From positions 62,001-126,000 of the forward strand of contig NZ_CANKWH010000011.1 in NCBI RefSeq assembly GCF_947487305.1: a stretch of DNA of 64,000 bases, written 5' to 3'. The DNA is from an uncultured Paracoccus sp. (GTDB taxonomy: Bacteria > Pseudomonadota > Alphaproteobacteria > Rhodobacterales > Rhodobacteraceae). The notes under the pieces were generated by a model. That model made no database searches, had not been told where the DNA came from, and saw only the letters and a program-made list of their open reading frames with translations. The position numbers and the translations under genes are program-made. Below, piece by piece: positions 1 to 8,971 of this stretch (its first letter is position 1; each line of letters opens with the position of its first letter).

Positions 1-840
1 CTGCGCTATTGGCTGGCGGCGGGCGGGATCAATCCGGGTTTCTACAGCCCCGAGGATGTCTCGGGCCAGATCAGCGCCGATGCCTTCCTGTCGGTCACAC
101 CGCCGCCGCAGATGCCCGCCACGCTCGAGGCCGGCACGATCAACGGCTATGCCGTGGGCGAGCCGTGGAACCAGCAGGCGGTGCTGAAGGGGATCGGCGT
201 CCCGGTCATCACCGATATCGAGATCTGGAAGAACAATCCCGAGAAGGTCTTCGGTCTGACGGCGGACTTTGTCGAGGCGAACCCCAACACGACGCTGGCG
301 CTGACCAAGGCGCTGATCCGCGCCGCCGAATGGCTGGACGCCGAGGGCAACGCCAACCGCGCCGAAGCGGTCGAGATCCTGTCGCGCTCCGAATATGTCG
401 GTGCCGATGCCGAGGTCATCGCCAATTCGATGACCGGCAGCTTTGAATACGAGCCGGGCGACAGGCGCGCGGTGCCCGATTTCAACGTCTTCTTCCGCTA
501 CAACGCCACCTATCCCTTCTATTCCGACGCCATCTGGACCCTGACCCAGATGCGCCGCTGGGGGCAGATCGAGGCGGCCCAGCCCGATGGCTGGTATGCC
601 GAGACGGCGGCAGCGGTCTACAAGCCCGCGATCTACCTGGAAGCCGCGCGGATGCTGGTCGACGAGGGGCTGGCCGACGCGGCCGACTTCCCCTGGGACA
701 GCGACGGCTACAAGCCCGCCACGGCCGAGTTCATCGACGGCATCCCCTATGACGGCCGCACGCCCAACGCCTATCTGGACAGCCTGCCCATCGGGCTGAA
801 GGCCGACCAGCGCGTCATCGGCCGCGACGTTCAGGGTTGA
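1..840 (+). CDS. nrtA: Nitrate ABC transporter substrate-binding protein (5' partial)
   Basis: The reading frame is open from base 1, so the start and the signal region lie outside the window; about 279 residues remain. The sequence resembles the C-terminal lobe of the CmpA/NrtA family of periplasmic binding proteins for nitrate, nitrite or bicarbonate, including phrases such as GEPWNQQAV and [19 protein letters not shown]. It should bind the anion in the periplasm and hand it to the permease whose gene starts 10 bases after the stop codon. Nitrate rather than bicarbonate or a sulfonate is inferred from the nitrite and nitrate reductase genes downstream in the same direction. Confidence 0.88.
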   Translation: MRYWLAAGGINPGFYSPEDVSGQISADAFLSVTPPPQMPATLEAGTINGYAVGEPWNQQAVLKGIGVPVITDIEIWKNNPEKVFGLTADFVEANPNTTLALTKALIRAAEWLDAEGNANRAEAVEILSRSEYVGADAEVIANSMTGSFEYEPGDRRAVPDFNVFFRYNATYPFYSDAIWTLTQMRRWGQIEAAQPDGWYAETAAAVYKPAIYLEAARMLVDEGLADAADFPWDSDGYKPATAEFIDGIPYDGRTPNAYLDSLPIGLKADQRVIGRDVQG

Positions 841-850
841 GGAGCATATC

Positions 851-1921
851 ATGACCGCCATCGACCCCACCCGCCTCGACAGCCCCCGCCGCGCCCGCAC
901 GCTGAGCCGCATCAGCAAGGCCGATGGCTGGTTCAAGGTGCTTGGCCTGCCCTTCATGACGCCGCTTCTGCGCGCGATCATGGGCGACAGCCCGCGCGCC
1001 CAGATGAAACAGCTCTGGATCACGCTCTTCGTGCCGTTCCTGTCGATCCTCGCCTTCCTGATCCTCTGGGCAACGCTGGCGCCGCAGGTGCAGACCTCGC
1101 TTGGCGCGGTGCCCGGCCCGGTTCAGGTCTGGCAACAGGCCGTGACCCTGCATCAGGACGCCCTTCGCGAGGGCGAAAAGGAAGCCGCGTTCTACGACCG
1201 GCAGGACGAACGCAATGCCCGGCTGGTCGCTGAGGGGCAGGCCGCCAAGGTCAAGGAACGCGCCTATACCGGCAAGCCGACCTATTACCAGCAGATCGGC
1301 ACCTCGATCAAAACCGTGTTCATGGGCTTCCTGATCGGCACGATGATCGCGGTTCCGCTAGGCATCGCCGCCGGTCTCTCGCCCACGGTCAATGCCGCGA
1401 TCAACCCGCTGGTGCAGATCTTCAAGCCGGTCAGCCCGCTGGCCTGGCTGCCGATCGTGACCATGGTGGTCAGCGCGCTGTCAGCAGGCTCGGACGGGCT
1501 GTTCGCCAAAAGCTTCATCGTCTCGGCCATCACCGTCACGCTCTGCTCGCTCTGGCCGACGCTGATCAATACCTCGCTTGGCGTGGCCTCGATCGACCGC
1601 GATCTGGTGAATGTGGGGCGGGTGCTGAAGCTGTCGCCGCTGACCAAGGTGCGCCGGCTGGTCCTGCCCTCGGCCCTGCCGCTGATCTTCACCGGGCTGC
1701 GCCTGTCGCTCGGCGTGGGCTGGATGGTGTTGATCGCAGCCGAGATGCTGGCGCAGAACCCCGGCCTTGGGAAGTTTGTCTGGGACGAGTTCCAGAACGG
1801 CTCATCCGACAGCCTCGCCCGGATCATGGTCGCGGTGCTGACCATCGGCCTGATCGGCTTCCTGCTAGACCGGATGATGTTCGCCATCCAGCAACTCATC
1901 ACCTTCTCGGACAAGAGGTAA
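851..1921 (+). CDS. nrtB: Nitrate ABC transporter permease
   Basis: Inner-membrane permease of 356 residues in the NrtB/SsuC binding-protein-dependent transport family. A hydrophobic segment lies near residues 57-77, and the main cluster of membrane helices starts near residue 155. The cytoplasmic loop that contacts the ATPase is visible around residues 250-290 (GRVLKLSPLTKVRRLVLPSA). The roughly 80-residue charged stretch between the first helix and the core (about residues 85-145) is longer than in simple NrtB proteins. The start is an ATG preceded by GAGGAG, 10 bases after the binding-protein stop, and the ATPase follows after 3 bases, so these genes are one operon. Nitrate specificity is inferred from the neighbours. 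Confidence 0.9.
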   Translation: MTAIDPTRLDSPRRARTLSRISKADGWFKVLGLPFMTPLLRAIMGDSPRAQMKQLWITLFVPFLSILAFLILWATLAPQVQTSLGAVPGPVQVWQQAVTLHQDALREGEKEAAFYDRQDERNARLVAEGQAAKVKERAYTGKPTYYQQIGTSIKTVFMGFLIGTMIAVPLGIAAGLSPTVNAAINPLVQIFKPVSPLAWLPIVTMVVSALSAGSDGLFAKSFIVSAITVTLCSLWPTLINTSLGVASIDRDLVNVGRVLKLSPLTKVRRLVLPSALPLIFTGLRLSLGVGWMVLIAAEMLAQNPGLGKFVWDEFQNGSSDSLARIMVAVLTIGLIGFLLDRMMFAIQQLITFSDKR

Positions 1922-1924
1922 GCC

Positions 1925-3568
1925 ATGGCCGTCCTTGACCTCAAAGCCCTTGGCAAAAGCTATGGCGAGCAGCCGGTGCTGAGCGACATCAACCTCAGCG
2001 TGACAGAGGGCGAATTCGTCGCCATCCTCGGCTTCTCGGGCACCGGCAAGACCACGCTGATCAGCCTGATGGCCGGGCTGGAACTGCCCACGAGTGGCAG
2101 CGTCAGCTTTCGCGGCAAGCCGGTCACCGGGCCGGGGCCGGAACGCGGCGTGGTGTTCCAAAGCTATTCGCTGATGCCCTGGCTGACCGTCGCCGGCAAT
2201 ATCGCGCTGGCCGCCCGCGCCGCCCTGCCCCGGCTGACCAGGGCCGAGATCGACGCACGCGTGGCGAAATACATCGGCATGGTTGGCCTGTCCCACGCCG
2301 CCAGCCGCCGCCCGGCGGAACTGTCGGGCGGGATGCGCCAGCGGGTCGGCATCGCCCGCGCGCTGGCCATGGACCCGGATATCCTGCTGCTCGATGAGCC
2401 CCTCTCGGCGCTGGACGCGCTGACCCGCGCCAATCTGGCCGACGAGATCGAGGCGATCTGGCAGGCCGACCGCAAGACCGTGGTGCTGATCACCAATGAC
2501 GTGGACGAGGCCATCGTGCTGGCCGATCGCATCCTCTGCCTTGATCCCGATGGCCGCATCGGCGCCGAGTTCCGCACCAGCCTGCCCCGTCCCCGCGACC
2601 GGGCGGCGATGAACCATGATCCGGCCTTCAAGAGCCTGCGCGCCGAGATCACCAGCCACCTGATCCGCGCCGGCGCGCAGGTCAGCGCCGAGCAGCGCCG
2701 CAGCCTGCCCAATGTCACCCCGCTGCACGCCCTGCCCCGCGCCTATGCCAAGTCCGCCGCCGCGCGGGCGGACGAGCGTTATCTGCAATTCTCGAAACTG
2801 CACAAGATCTATCCGACGCCCAAAGGCCAGCTGACCGTGGTCGAGGACGTGAACCTGACGCTGAAAAAGGGCGAGTTCGTGTCGCTGATCGGTCATTCCG
2901 GCTGCGGCAAGTCCACCGTGCTGACCATGGCGGCGGGGCTGAACCCGATCAGCAAGGGCGCGATCATCCTCGACGGCACCCATGTCGAGGGCGCCGACCC
3001 CGAGCGTGCGGTGGTCTTCCAGTCGCCCAGCCTCTTCCCCTGGTTGACCGCGCGGGAAAACGTCGCCATCGGCGTCGATCGCGTCTATCCGACAGCCAGC
3101 CGCGCCGAGCGGCAGGAGGTCGTGGAGTATTACCTCGAGCGCGTGGGTCTGGGCGATGCGATGCACCGGCCCGCATCGGACATGTCGAACGGCATGCGCC
3201 AGCGCGTCGGCATCGCCCGCGCCTTCGCCCTCTCGCCCAAGCTTCTGCTGCTCGATGAACCCTTCGGCATGCTCGACAGCCTGACCCGTTGGGAATTGCA
3301 GGAGGTGCTGATGGAGGTCTGGGACCGGACCAAGGTCACTGCCGTCTGCGTCACCCATGACGTGGACGAGGCGATCCTGCTGGCGGACCGGGTGGTGATG
3401 ATGACCAACGGGCCAGAGGCCACCATCGGCAAGATCACCGAGGTGAGCCTGCCCCGCCCGCGCAGCCGCAAGGAGCTGCTGAAACACCCCGATTACTACG
3501 CCTATCGCGAGGAGATCATCGGTTTCCTCGAGGAATACGAACACGGTCACAAGAAGGAGGCCGCATGA
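1925..3568 (+). CDS. Tandem ABC ATPase of the nitrate transporter (two NBDs in one chain)
   Basis: A 547-residue protein holding two complete ABC ATPase domains. Domain 1 has Walker A GFSGTGKTT at residues 36-44 and the signature LSGGMRQR followed by Walker B LLLDEP. Domain 2 starts near residue 280 and has Walker A GHSGCGKST near residue 320 and an altered signature, MSNGMRQR, before LLLDEPFGMLD. In cyanobacteria the two ATPases NrtC and NrtD are separate, and NrtC carries a binding-protein-like tail; here they are fused to each other and that tail is absent. The chain should power nitrate import. The start ATG follows AGAGG. The 3' end overlaps nirB by 4 bases (ATGA), which suggests translational coupling. 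Confidence 0.9.
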   Translation: MAVLDLKALGKSYGEQPVLSDINLSVTEGEFVAILGFSGTGKTTLISLMAGLELPTSGSVSFRGKPVTGPGPERGVVFQSYSLMPWLTVAGNIALAARAALPRLTRAEIDARVAKYIGMVGLSHAASRRPAELSGGMRQRVGIARALAMDPDILLLDEPLSALDALTRANLADEIEAIWQADRKTVVLITNDVDEAIVLADRILCLDPDGRIGAEFRTSLPRPRDRAAMNHDPAFKSLRAEITSHLIRAGAQVSAEQRRSLPNVTPLHALPRAYAKSAAARADERYLQFSKLHKIYPTPKGQLTVVEDVNLTLKKGEFVSLIGHSGCGKSTVLTMAAGLNPISKGAIILDGTHVEGADPERAVVFQSPSLFPWLTARENVAIGVDRVYPTASRAERQEVVEYYLERVGLGDAMHRPASDMSNGMRQRVGIARAFALSPKLLLLDEPFGMLDSLTRWELQEVLMEVWDRTKVTAVCVTHDVDEAILLADRVVMMTNGPEATIGKITEVSLPRPRSRKELLKHPDYYAYREEIIGFLEEYEHGHKKEAA

Positions 3569-5997
3569 TGGAAAAGCTGGTCGTCATCGGCGCGGGCATG
3601 GCCTCGGGCCGGATGCTGGAGCATCTGACCGATGCGAATGCGCCCTATCAGATCACCCTCTTCAATGCCGAGCCACGCGGCAACTATAACCGCATCATGC
3701 TGTCGCCGGTGCTGTCGGGCGAAAAGACCTACGAGGACATCGTTACCCATGACGCGGACTGGTACCAGTCGCGCGGCATCACCACCCGCTTTGGCGAGCA
3801 TGTCACCGGCATCGACTGCAAGCGCAAGATCGTCCACGGCCAGAACGGCGCGGTGCCCTATGACAAGCTGGTCATCGCAACGGGCTCGGCGCCCTTCATG
3901 ATCCCGGTGGTGGGCCGCGACTTGCCCGGCGTCATCGCCTATCGCGATCTCGATGACACCAATGCCATGATCGCCGCCGCCCAGCCCGGTGCGGAAGCCG
4001 TGGTGATCGGTGGCGGGCTCTTGGGGCTCGAGGCCGCTGCCGGGTTGCAGATGCGCGGCATGAAAGTGACCGTCATTCACCTGATGGGCCACCTGATGGA
4101 ACGCCAGCTTGATCCTTCCGCCGGCTACCTGCTGCAGAAGGCGCTGGAGGCACGCGGCATCAGGGTCCATTGCAAGGGCGCCACCAAGGCCATTCTCGGC
4201 GAGACCCATGCCGAGGCGGTGCTGCTGGAAGATGGCACCGTCTATGGCGCCGATCTGGTGGTGATGGCCGTGGGCATCCGCCCGGAAACCCGGCTGGCCG
4301 TCGATGCCCATCTCGAGGTCGAGCGCGGGATTACCGTCGATGACCAGTTGCGGACCTCGGACCCCTCGGTCTTTGCCCTTGGCGAATGCGTCGAGCATCG
4401 TCAGCAGCTTTTCGGTCTCGTCGCACCGCTTTACGATCAGGCGAAGGTGCTGGCGTCGACACTGATGGGCGAGGCTTCGGCCTTCCAGCCGGTGCAGACC
4501 GCGACCAAGCTGAAAGTGACCGGATGCGACCTGTTCAGCGCCGGTGATTTCGCCGATGGTCCGACGCGCGAGGATATCGTCTTCCGCGACCCCGGACGCG
4601 GCATCTACAAGCGGCTGGTGATCGAGGGCGACCGGCTGGTCGGCGCGGTCATGTATGGCGACACGGCGGATGGCAGCTGGTTCTTCGGTCTCATCAAGGA
4701 CCAGACCGACATTTCCCAGATGCGCGAGACGCTGATCTTCGGCCCGGCCTTTCAGGGCGGGGGCTCCGTGGACCCTATGGCGGCCGTTGCAGCATTGCCG
4801 CCTGACGCAGAGATCTGCGGCTGCAACGGCGTCTGCAAGGGCAGGATCGTGGATGCCGTGCTGGGCGGTGCCGATACGCTGGACAAGCTGCGCGCCACCA
4901 CCAAGGCCAGCGCCTCCTGCGGCACCTGCACCGGGCTGGTGCAACAGGTCATGGCGCTGACCCTTGGCGGCGACGTGGCCGAGGCCGCTGTCGGCATGTG
5001 TGGCTGCACCGATCTGGCGCATGAGGATGTGCGCAGACTGATCAAGGCCAAGGGGCTGAAATCCATGCCCGCCGTCATGCAGGACTGCGGCTGGACCACC
5101 CCCGATGGCTGCGCCAAGTGCCGCCCGGCGCTGAATTTCTACCTGCTGGCCGACTGGCCGCTGGACTATCACGACGACCGCCAGTCACGTTTCGTCAATG
5201 AACGCAACCACGCCAATATCCAGAAGGACGGCACCTATTCGGTGGTGCCGCGCATGTGGGGCGGCGTCACCACGCCCGCCGAGCTGCGCGCCATCGCCGA
5301 TGCCGCCGAGAAATACAACGTGCCGATGGTCAAGGTCACGGGCGGTCAGCGCATCGACCTGTTGGGCGTGAAGAAAGAGGATCTGCCCGCCATGTGGGCC
5401 GATCTCAATGACGCGGGCATGGTTTCGGGCCACGCCTATGCCAAGGGGCTGCGCACGGTGAAGACCTGCGTTGGCAGCGAGTTCTGCCGCTTCGGCACGC
5501 AGGATTCGACGGGCCTCGGCATCCGGCTGGAAAAGCTGCTCTGGGGCAGTTGGACCCCGCACAAGGTCAAGCTGGGCGTCTCGGGCTGCCCGCGCAACTG
5601 CGCCGAGGCGACCTGCAAAGATGTGGGCGTCGTCTGCGTCGACAGCGGCTACCAGGTCAGCGTTTCGGGCGCGGCCGGGATGGAGGTGAAAGAGACCGAA
5701 CTTCTCGTCACGGTCCCGACCGAGGACGAGGCCGTCGAGGTCATCACCGCCTTCATCCAGCTTTACCGCGAAAACGCCCGCTATCTGGACCGGGCGTGGA
5801 AATGGACCGCAAGGGTCGGCCTCGACTGGGTCAAGGCGCAGGTCGTCGATGATCCCGATCAGCGCCGCGCGCTGGTCGCGCGATTTGACCTCAGCCAGTC
5901 GGTCTATCGCAAGGACCCCTGGGCCGAACATGCCAAACCCGGCGCGCGCGACGAATTTTCGCCGCTGACCGATCTGCGACTGGAGGCTGCCGAATGA
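3565..5997 (+). CDS. nirB: Assimilatory nitrite reductase, large subunit
   Basis: NAD(P)H-dependent siroheme nitrite reductase (nitrite to ammonium), 810 residues, cytoplasmic. In order it has an FAD site GAGMAS at residues 9-14, an NAD(P) site GGGLLG near residue 150, a BFD-type [2Fe-2S] domain with cysteines near 418-424 and 449-452, a second Cys cluster near 480-519, and the sulfite/nitrite reductase half-domains. The siroheme/[4Fe-4S] ligands are visible as C-x5-C (residues 635 and 641) and C-x3-C (675 and 679). The length is close to that of E. coli NirB. It overlaps the ATPase and nirD by 4 bases each. In Paracoccus denitrificans the homologue is called NasB. Confidence 0.97.
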   Translation: MMEKLVVIGAGMASGRMLEHLTDANAPYQITLFNAEPRGNYNRIMLSPVLSGEKTYEDIVTHDADWYQSRGITTRFGEHVTGIDCKRKIVHGQNGAVPYDKLVIATGSAPFMIPVVGRDLPGVIAYRDLDDTNAMIAAAQPGAEAVVIGGGLLGLEAAAGLQMRGMKVTVIHLMGHLMERQLDPSAGYLLQKALEARGIRVHCKGATKAILGETHAEAVLLEDGTVYGADLVVMAVGIRPETRLAVDAHLEVERGITVDDQLRTSDPSVFALGECVEHRQQLFGLVAPLYDQAKVLASTLMGEASAFQPVQTATKLKVTGCDLFSAGDFADGPTREDIVFRDPGRGIYKRLVIEGDRLVGAVMYGDTADGSWFFGLIKDQTDISQMRETLIFGPAFQGGGSVDPMAAVAALPPDAEICGCNGVCKGRIVDAVLGGADTLDKLRATTKASASCGTCTGLVQQVMALTLGGDVAEAAVGMCGCTDLAHEDVRRLIKAKGLKSMPAVMQDCGWTTPDGCAKCRPALNFYLLADWPLDYHDDRQSRFVNERNHANIQKDGTYSVVPRMWGGVTTPAELRAIADAAEKYNVPMVKVTGGQRIDLLGVKKEDLPAMWADLNDAGMVSGHAYAKGLRTVKTCVGSEFCRFGTQDSTGLGIRLEKLLWGSWTPHKVKLGVSGCPRNCAEATCKDVGVVCVDSGYQVSVSGAAGMEVKETELLVTVPTEDEAVEVITAFIQLYRENARYLDRAWKWTARVGLDWVKAQVVDDPDQRRALVARFDLSQSVYRKDPWAEHAKPGARDEFSPLTDLRLEAAE

Positions 5998-6341
5998 TGG
6001 CGCAAGCAACCGAATGGCTGGACATCGCCGCGCTGAGTGACATTCCCCAACAGGGCGCGCGTCTCTTGCGCACCGGCGCGGGCTGCGTGGCGATCTTTCG
6101 CACCCATGACGACCGGGTCTTCGCGCTGGACGACCGCTGCCCGCACAAGGGCGGGCCGCTGTCCGAGGGCATCGTTGCCGGCCACACCATCACCTGCCCG
6201 CTGCACAACTGGGTCTTTGATCTGAACAGCGGTCAGGCGCAGGGCGCCGACGAAGGCGCCGTGCGCAGCTATGCCGCAAGGGTCGAGGGCGGGCGCGTGC
6301 TGGTCAGCACCGAGATGCTGACCCGCCGCAGTGCCGCCTGA
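5994..6341 (+). CDS. nirD: Rieske-type nitrite reductase small subunit (NirD/NasG)
   Basis: A 115-residue Rieske ferredoxin-like subunit. The [2Fe-2S] ligands are intact: C49-P-H51 and C68-x2-H71. Enterobacterial NirD has the fold but lacks these ligands, whereas the NasG protein of Paracoccus denitrificans keeps them and is described as passing electrons to both nitrate and nitrite reductase. The same role is likely here because the nitrate reductase gene follows after 26 bases. The start overlaps the nirB stop (ATGA); a second ATG one codon later is an alternative start. Confidence 0.95.
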   Translation: MMAQATEWLDIAALSDIPQQGARLLRTGAGCVAIFRTHDDRVFALDDRCPHKGGPLSEGIVAGHTITCPLHNWVFDLNSGQAQGADEGAVRSYAARVEGGRVLVSTEMLTRRSAA

Positions 6342-6367
6342 AATCTCGGCTGAAAAGGAGTAACCCC

Positions 6368-8971
6368 ATGACCAGCACCATCCGCACCACCTGTCCCTAC
6401 TGCGGCGTCGGCTGCGGGGTGCTGGTCAACCGCACCGATCAGGGGATTACCGTCAGCGGCGACCCCGATCATCCGGCGAATTTCGGGCGGCTCTGCTCAA
6501 AGGGCTTGGCGCTGGCCGAAACCATCGGGCTCGAGGGCCGCTTGTTGGCCCCGCGCATCGCCGGGCAAGAGGCCGGATGGGACGAAGCGCTGGACCTCGT
6601 CGCCCGCCGCTTTGCCGAAACCATCGCCCTTCACGGCCCGGACAGCGTGGCCTTCTATGTCTCGGGGCAACTGCTGACCGAGGATTACTATGCTGCCAAC
6701 AAGCTGATGAAGGGTTTCATCGGCAGCGCCAATATCGACACCAATTCGCGGCTCTGCATGGCTTCCTCGGTTGCCGGCCATCGTCGCGCCTTTGGCAGCG
6801 ACACCGTGCCGGGCCTCTACGAGGATCTGGAACTGGCCGATCTGGTGGTGCTGACCGGCAGCAATCTCGCCTGGTGTCACCCGGTCCTCTACCAGCGCCT
6901 GCTGGCGGCCCGGTCTGCGCGTCCCGAGATGCGCGTGGTGGTCATCGACCCCCGCCGCACCGCCACCTGCGAGATCGCCGACCTGCATCTGCCCCTCGCG
7001 CCGGGATCAGACGCGGCGCTGTTCAACCTCGTGCTGGCCGCGCTGGCCAAGCGCGGGCTGACCGATGCGGGCTTCCTGCAGCAGGTCACCGGCGCAGCTA
7101 CCGCCATCGCCACGGCGGCGGCAAGCGACCCGGCGCTGACCGTACTCGACCCAGCGCTTCTGGCGCGGTTCATTGATCTGTGGTGCCGGACCGAGAAGGT
7201 GGTGACGGTCTATTCGCAGGGCATCAACCAGTCGGCCACCGGCACCGACAAGGTGAACGCGATCATCAACTGCCATCTGGCGACGGGCCGCATCGGTCGC
7301 CCCGGGATGGGGCCGTTCAGCGTCACCGGCCAGCCCAATGCCATGGGCGGGCGCGAGGTCGGCGGGCTGGCGAACATGCTGGCCTGCCATCTGGCGCTGG
7401 AGAACCCGGCCCACCGGGACGCCGTCCAAGGCTTCTGGCAAAGCCCGCGCATGGCCGATGCCCCCGGCCTCAAGGCCGTCGAGATGTTCGAGGCGGTGGA
7501 GGCCGGAAAGATCAAGGCGCTGTGGATCATGTCCACCAATCCCGCCATGTCGATGCCGCAGGCCGAACGCGTGGCCCGAGCCATTGCCTGTTGCGAGTTC
7601 ACTGTGGTCAGCGATGTGATGGCCGAGACCGACACCACGCTTCTGGCCGATGTGCTGCTGCCCGCTGCTGCCTGGGGCGAGAAGGACGGAACTGTCACCA
7701 ACTCCGAGCGCCGGATCAGCCGGCAGCGGGCCTTCCGGGCACCGCCGGGCGAGGCGCGGTCAGATTGGAAAATCATTTCACAAGTTGCCGAACGCATGGG
7801 CTGGGGCGCGGGCTTCACTTGGGGCAGCCCCGGCGAGATCCATGCCGAATACGCGGCGCTGTCGGGCGTTGCAGGGCAGCTCGGTTCGGATTTCGACATC
7901 TCGGACGGTCCCGGTGATTACGAGACGATGGAGCCGACCCTTTGGCCGCAATCGCCCAAGCGGCGGGGCGGACGTTTCTTTGCCGATGGCCGCTTCCACA
8001 CCCCGGACGGCAAGGCGCGGATGATTCCGGTGACGCCCGCCGGCCCCGCCCATCACCGCCCCGGCACCCTGCGCCTGAATACCGGGCGCATCCGCGACCA
8101 TTGGCATTCGATGACCCGCACCGGCTTGTCGCCGCGCCTCTCGGCTCATATCGCCGAGCCGTTCCTCGAGGTGCATCCCGATGACGCCGCGCGGATCGAG
8201 TTGCACCCCGCCGGTCTGGCGCAACTTTCGAACGGTCATGGCAGCGCCATCCTGCGCGTGCTCGTCACCGACCGGGTCACGCCGGGGCAGGTCTTCGCGC
8301 CGATCCACTGGTCAGGTCGCAACGCCGCCGCCGGGCGCATCGACGCCTTGGTGACCGGGCCAACCGATCCCCTGTCCGGCCAGCCCGCGCTGAAGGAGGC
8401 TCAGGTCCATGTCGCGCCTTTCCACGCAGCCTGGTTCGGCTTTGCCGTCGCCGCCCACGACTTCTGCCCCGATTGCGACTATTGGGCGCTGGCGCGAACC
8501 GAGACCGGGCTGCGCGCCGAACTGGCCGGGGCCGCCGCACTGGGCGACCCGGAAGCCTATGCCCGCGCGCTGTTCGGACTGCCCGATGCGCAGGTGCAGA
8601 TGGTCAGCGATCCGGCACGGGGTCGGCATCACATTGCGTTGGTCGTCGATGGCATCACCCGCGCCGCCCTGTTCATCGCGCCCGAACCCGTCGCCCTGTC
8701 GCGCGATTTCGTCGCCCGGCGCATCGGCAGCGACGCGCCATCGCTGGTGGCCGGACGCCCCGGCGACGACATGCCCGATCCCGGCGCGCTGGTCTGTGCC
8801 TGTTTCGATGTGGGCGTGAACACCATCACCGCCGCCATCCGCGAGGGAAAGGCGCAGACCGTGGCCGAGATCGGTCAGGCGCTCAGGGCGGGGACAAATT
8901 GCGGCTCCTGCCGGGGGCAGATCGCCGGGATCATCGCGCAGGAACGGCCAACGGCCATCGCGGCGGAATAG
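6368..8971 (+). CDS. nasA: Assimilatory nitrate reductase, molybdenum catalytic subunit
   Basis: An 867-residue molybdopterin oxidoreductase that reduces nitrate to nitrite in the cytoplasm. The N-terminal [4Fe-4S] motif is C9-x2-C12-x3-C16-x26-C43. The centre is the Mo-bis-MGD domain, and the C terminus carries a BFD-like [2Fe-2S] domain with C810, C812, C845 and C848. That tail is typical of NasC/NasA enzymes that receive electrons from a separate reductase or from a Rieske protein. A clear AAAAGGAG ribosome binding site precedes the ATG. The stop abuts the stop of the convergent xdhC with no spacer. The enzyme needs the cofactor made by the mobA/mobB/moeA genes at the other end of the window. 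It is called nasC in Paracoccus. Confidence 0.97.
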   Translation: MTSTIRTTCPYCGVGCGVLVNRTDQGITVSGDPDHPANFGRLCSKGLALAETIGLEGRLLAPRIAGQEAGWDEALDLVARRFAETIALHGPDSVAFYVSGQLLTEDYYAANKLMKGFIGSANIDTNSRLCMASSVAGHRRAFGSDTVPGLYEDLELADLVVLTGSNLAWCHPVLYQRLLAARSARPEMRVVVIDPRRTATCEIADLHLPLAPGSDAALFNLVLAALAKRGLTDAGFLQQVTGAATAIATAAASDPALTVLDPALLARFIDLWCRTEKVVTVYSQGINQSATGTDKVNAIINCHLATGRIGRPGMGPFSVTGQPNAMGGREVGGLANMLACHLALENPAHRDAVQGFWQSPRMADAPGLKAVEMFEAVEAGKIKALWIMSTNPAMSMPQAERVARAIACCEFTVVSDVMAETDTTLLADVLLPAAAWGEKDGTVTNSERRISRQRAFRAPPGEARSDWKIISQVAERMGWGAGFTWGSPGEIHAEYAALSGVAGQLGSDFDISDGPGDYETMEPTLWPQSPKRRGGRFFADGRFHTPDGKARMIPVTPAGPAHHRPGTLRLNTGRIRDHWHSMTRTGLSPRLSAHIAEPFLEVHPDDAARIELHPAGLAQLSNGHGSAILRVLVTDRVTPGQVFAPIHWSGRNAAAGRIDALVTGPTDPLSGQPALKEAQVHVAPFHAAWFGFAVAAHDFCPDCDYWALARTETGLRAELAGAAALGDPEAYARALFGLPDAQVQMVSDPARGRHHIALVVDGITRAALFIAPEPVALSRDFVARRIGSDAPSLVAGRPGDDMPDPGALVCACFDVGVNTITAAIREGKAQTVAEIGQALRAGTNCGSCRGQIAGIIAQERPTAIAAE

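Noticed and set aside
1865-5172. Two long minus-strand open frames (1865-3550 and 3547-5172)
   Set aside because: They mirror the nitrate ATPase and nirB genes, whose protein motifs are unmistakable.
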